Under the pieces are notes generated by a model. The model made no database searches. It was not told the origin of the DNA and worked only from the letters and a program-made list of their open reading frames with translations. Positions 61,834-64,000 of a stretch of DNA of 64,000 nt are shown here, one piece after another (positions within the stretch are counted from its first letter, which is position 1; each line of letters opens with the position of its first letter). The DNA lies in assembly GCF_003464595.1 (NCBI RefSeq), contig NZ_QRZF01000028.1, forward strand, positions 1-64,000, read 5' to 3'. The DNA is from Bacteroides intestinalis. GTDB taxonomy: Bacteria > Bacteroidota > Bacteroidia > Bacteroidales > Bacteroidaceae. The translations under genes were made by a program, and so were the position numbers.

Positions 61834-64000
61834 ATGGAACAAAACCCGGAATTGTCACTTGCATGGCAATTTATAGAAAATACAGGCACTCATCTCTTCC
61901 TGACTGGTAAAGCAGGTACCGGAAAAACTACATTCCTGCGACAATTGAAATCCGGAAGCCCTAAGCGTATGGTTGTTCTTGCCCCGACAGGCATTGCGGC
62001 TATTAATGCAGGTGGTGTAACTATTCATTCTTTTTTCCAGTTACCTTTTGCCCCTTACGTGCCCGATACTTCATTCAGTGCGGACGGTAAGGCTCAGTAC
62101 CGTTTCCGTTTCGGAAAAGAGAAGCTTAACATCATGCGTAGTATAGACCTGCTCGTTATTGACGAAATCAGTATGGTACGTGCCGACCTCTTGGATGCGA
62201 TAGACGATGTGTTGCGTCGTTTCCGTGATCGTAGCAAGCCTTTTGGCGGTGTACAATTATTGATGATCGGAGATTTACAGCAACTTGCTCCGGTAATCAA
62301 AGACGAAGAATGGCAGATGCTAAACCGCTATTATGATACTCCCTATTTCTTTTCCAGCCGTGCATTGAGGCAATCGGAGTACTGTACCATTGAATTAAAG
62401 AAAGTTTATCGACAGAGTGATACTCATTTTCTGGACATGTTGAACCGTATCCGGGAGAATCGTTGTGACAAAACTTTGTTGGATGAACTGAACTGTAGAT
62501 ACATTCCAAATTTCAATCCTGCGAAAGAGGAAGGATATATCCAACTTACCACCCATAATTACCAGGCGCAACGTATCAATGAATATGAACTGGCACAACT
62601 GCCCGGACGTTCTTTTACCTTCCGTGCCCAGATAGATGGTAAATTTCCGGAATATTCTTATCCTACTGATGAAGTACTGGAGTTAAAACGTGGTGCGCAA
62701 ATCATGTTTGTAAAGAACGATTCATCCGGTGAACACCGTTATTACAATGGTATGATCGGTGAGGTGGTAAATGTATCCGCTTTAGGCATTGAGGTACGTA
62801 GCAAAGGAAGTGAGGACGTCTTCATGCTGCAAGAAGAAGAATGGACCAATGCAAAGTACGTGCTGGATGAAGAGACAAAAGAGATTACAGAAGATATAGA
62901 GGGAGTCTTCAAACAATTCCCACTGAAACTGGCATGGGCTATAACCATTCATAAAAGTCAGGGGTTGACGTTTGAGCGTGCAATAATTGATGCCAGCGCT
63001 TCCTTTGCACACGGACAGACGTATGTGGCTCTGAGCCGTTGCAAGACGTTGGAAGGTCTGGTATTAAGTGCTCCATTATCTGCCAGGGCAGTAATCAGTG
63101 ACAGTGCTGTGGATACCTTTACAGAAGATGCACGTAGAAATGAGCCTGATGAAACGCGTTACCGGAGATTGCAACAAGCGTATTTTCTGGAATTGTTATC
63201 AGGATTGTTTGATTTCTTACCATTGGAACTGGCATTGAAGCGTTTTGTGAGATTGGTGGATGAACACTTGTACAAGCTCTATCCTAAACTACTGGTTGAA
63301 TATAAATCAGAAACGGAACGTTTCCATGAGAAGATTACGAAAGTTGCTCAAAAGTTTAGCTTACAATATACTCGCTTGGTTGATGGTGCGGCAGATTATG
63401 CTACAGATAAAAGTTTGCAGGAGCGCATTCACTTGGGTGCAGAATATTTCAAAGAACAATTGATGCCCTTGGACGCCATCAGAAGTAGTACAATTGTAGA
63501 ATCTGACAATAAAGAGCTGAAGAAACAGTTGAAGACTGTCAGTGAAGAGTTGGATGATTTGCTTCTCTTGAAAGTCGATTTACTGGAATTCGTAATTGAT
63601 AAGGGATTCCATGTAGGCGAATATCTGAAACAAAAGTCCGTCCTCTCCATTGACGATGCCGCATTGGGCAAGGATAAAGGAGAAAAACGCGGCGGCAACT
63701 CCTCCGGAAGAAGAAAACGTAAAGAGGAAACTGAAGACGGTGGAAGTAGTTCCGCACGTAAAAGGGCGGCAACTGTGGAAGTACCTTCGGACATCCTGCA
63801 TCCCGAATTGTATAAGCGTCTGGTGGCATGGCGCAATGCAGAAGCATCCCGGTTGGGATTACCGGTATATACTGTAATTCAACAAAAGGCAATTCTCGGT
63901 ATTACGAATTTATTGCCGGAAGATAAGGCCACTCTTCTCCGCATTCCTTACTTTGGTAAAAAAGGAGTGGAAAAGTATGGAGATGAACTCTTGGAAATGG
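61834..64000 (+). CDS. PIF1-like ATP-dependent helicase, C-terminus off window
   Basis: Open from ATG 61834 to the edge (722 codons read, no stop). FLTGKAGTGKTTFL (Walker A, 25-32), VVLAPTGIAAINAGGVTIHSFFQ, LLVIDEISMVRADLLD (Walker B), LLMIGDLQQLAPV and, near residues 370-400, AITIHKSQGLTFE and YVALSRCKTLEGL give the SF1B PIF1/RecD-type motif set. A lysine/serine-rich linker (about 610-650) leads to an HRDC-like domain (HPELYKRLVAWRNAEASRLGLPVYTV). It unwinds DNA, probably in replication or repair. Confidence 0.95.
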   Translation, partial: MEQNPELSLAWQFIENTGTHLFLTGKAGTGKTTFLRQLKSGSPKRMVVLAPTGIAAINAGGVTIHSFFQLPFAPYVPDTSFSADGKAQYRFRFGKEKLNIMRSIDLLVIDEISMVRADLLDAIDDVLRRFRDRSKPFGGVQLLMIGDLQQLAPVIKDEEWQMLNRYYDTPYFFSSRALRQSEYCTIELKKVYRQSDTHFLDMLNRIRENRCDKTLLDELNCRYIPNFNPAKEEGYIQLTTHNYQAQRINEYELAQLPGRSFTFRAQIDGKFPEYSYPTDEVLELKRGAQIMFVKNDSSGEHRYYNGMIGEVVNVSALGIEVRSKGSEDVFMLQEEEWTNAKYVLDEETKEITEDIEGVFKQFPLKLAWAITIHKSQGLTFERAIIDASASFAHGQTYVALSRCKTLEGLVLSAPLSARAVISDSAVDTFTEDARRNEPDETRYRRLQQAYFLELLSGLFDFLPLELALKRFVRLVDEHLYKLYPKLLVEYKSETERFHEKITKVAQKFSLQYTRLVDGAADYATDKSLQERIHLGAEYFKEQLMPLDAIRSSTIVESDNKELKKQLKTVSEELDDLLLLKVDLLEFVIDKGFHVGEYLKQKSVLSIDDAALGKDKGEKRGGNSSGRRKRKEETEDGGSSSARKRAATVEVPSDILHPELYKRLVAWRNAEASRLGLPVYTVIQQKAILGITNLLPEDKATLLRIPYFGKKGVEKYGDELLEM

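Overview
The window comes from a Bacteroides-type gut anaerobe (Bacteroidales). The evidence is a capsular polysaccharide locus headed by UpxY/UpxZ-family genes, Bacteroides promoters of the form TTTG-N19/20-TAnnTTTG, few Shine-Dalgarno sites, an F-type ATP synthase operon in the Bacteroidetes gene order, and many family-typical proteins (DUF4301, PepSY-like, glycine-rich RRM protein, DyP peroxidase). I cannot name the species.

Left edge (1-2345): a minus-strand VirE-N/BT4734-like gene runs off the edge, preceded by a small unrecognised gene. Next comes a 222-bp segment bounded by a perfect 16-bp inverted repeat that holds one good promoter. In this sequence the promoter points left, away from the capsule genes, so the capsule locus appears to be captured in a phase-OFF orientation.

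Capsule locus (2346-24727): after upxY and upxZ and a decayed nuclease fragment come gmd and fcl (GDP-L-fucose), an rfbC epimerase, a KdsB-like cytidylyltransferase + HMGL-type aldolase + HAD phosphatase cassette (probably a CMP-activated acid), a Wzx flippase, glycosyltransferases, acetyltransferases, two sugar epimerases, a Wzy-like polymerase, an alpha-1,2-fucosyltransferase, and finally the epimerase and WecA/WbpL-like initiating phosphosugar transferase that usually end such loci. Scars of gene exchange are visible: a broken acetyltransferase, a gmd tail and a toxin-antitoxin remnant. A strong terminator closes the locus.

Core region (24882-53785): proS; a candidate short transcript; an outer-membrane protein and a lipoprotein phosphoesterase; an ABC transporter with two FtsX-type permeases behind a sigma-54 promoter with paired upstream palindromes; a MATE exporter and a HAD hydrolase from interleaved divergent promoters; panB-MFS; relA-dgkA; DUF4301; a TonB-dependent receptor; RRM and cold-shock RNA-binding proteins; purT; rpiA behind a 56-codon gene; a PepSY-like protein; a D-Ala-D-Ala ligase divergent from a RimK-like ATP-grasp/GNAT pair; a well-formed small-RNA gene; and a DyP peroxidase.

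Right end (54165-64000): the full ATP synthase operon atpD-C-(I-like)-B-E-F-H-A-G, then a PIF1-type helicase cut by the window edge.
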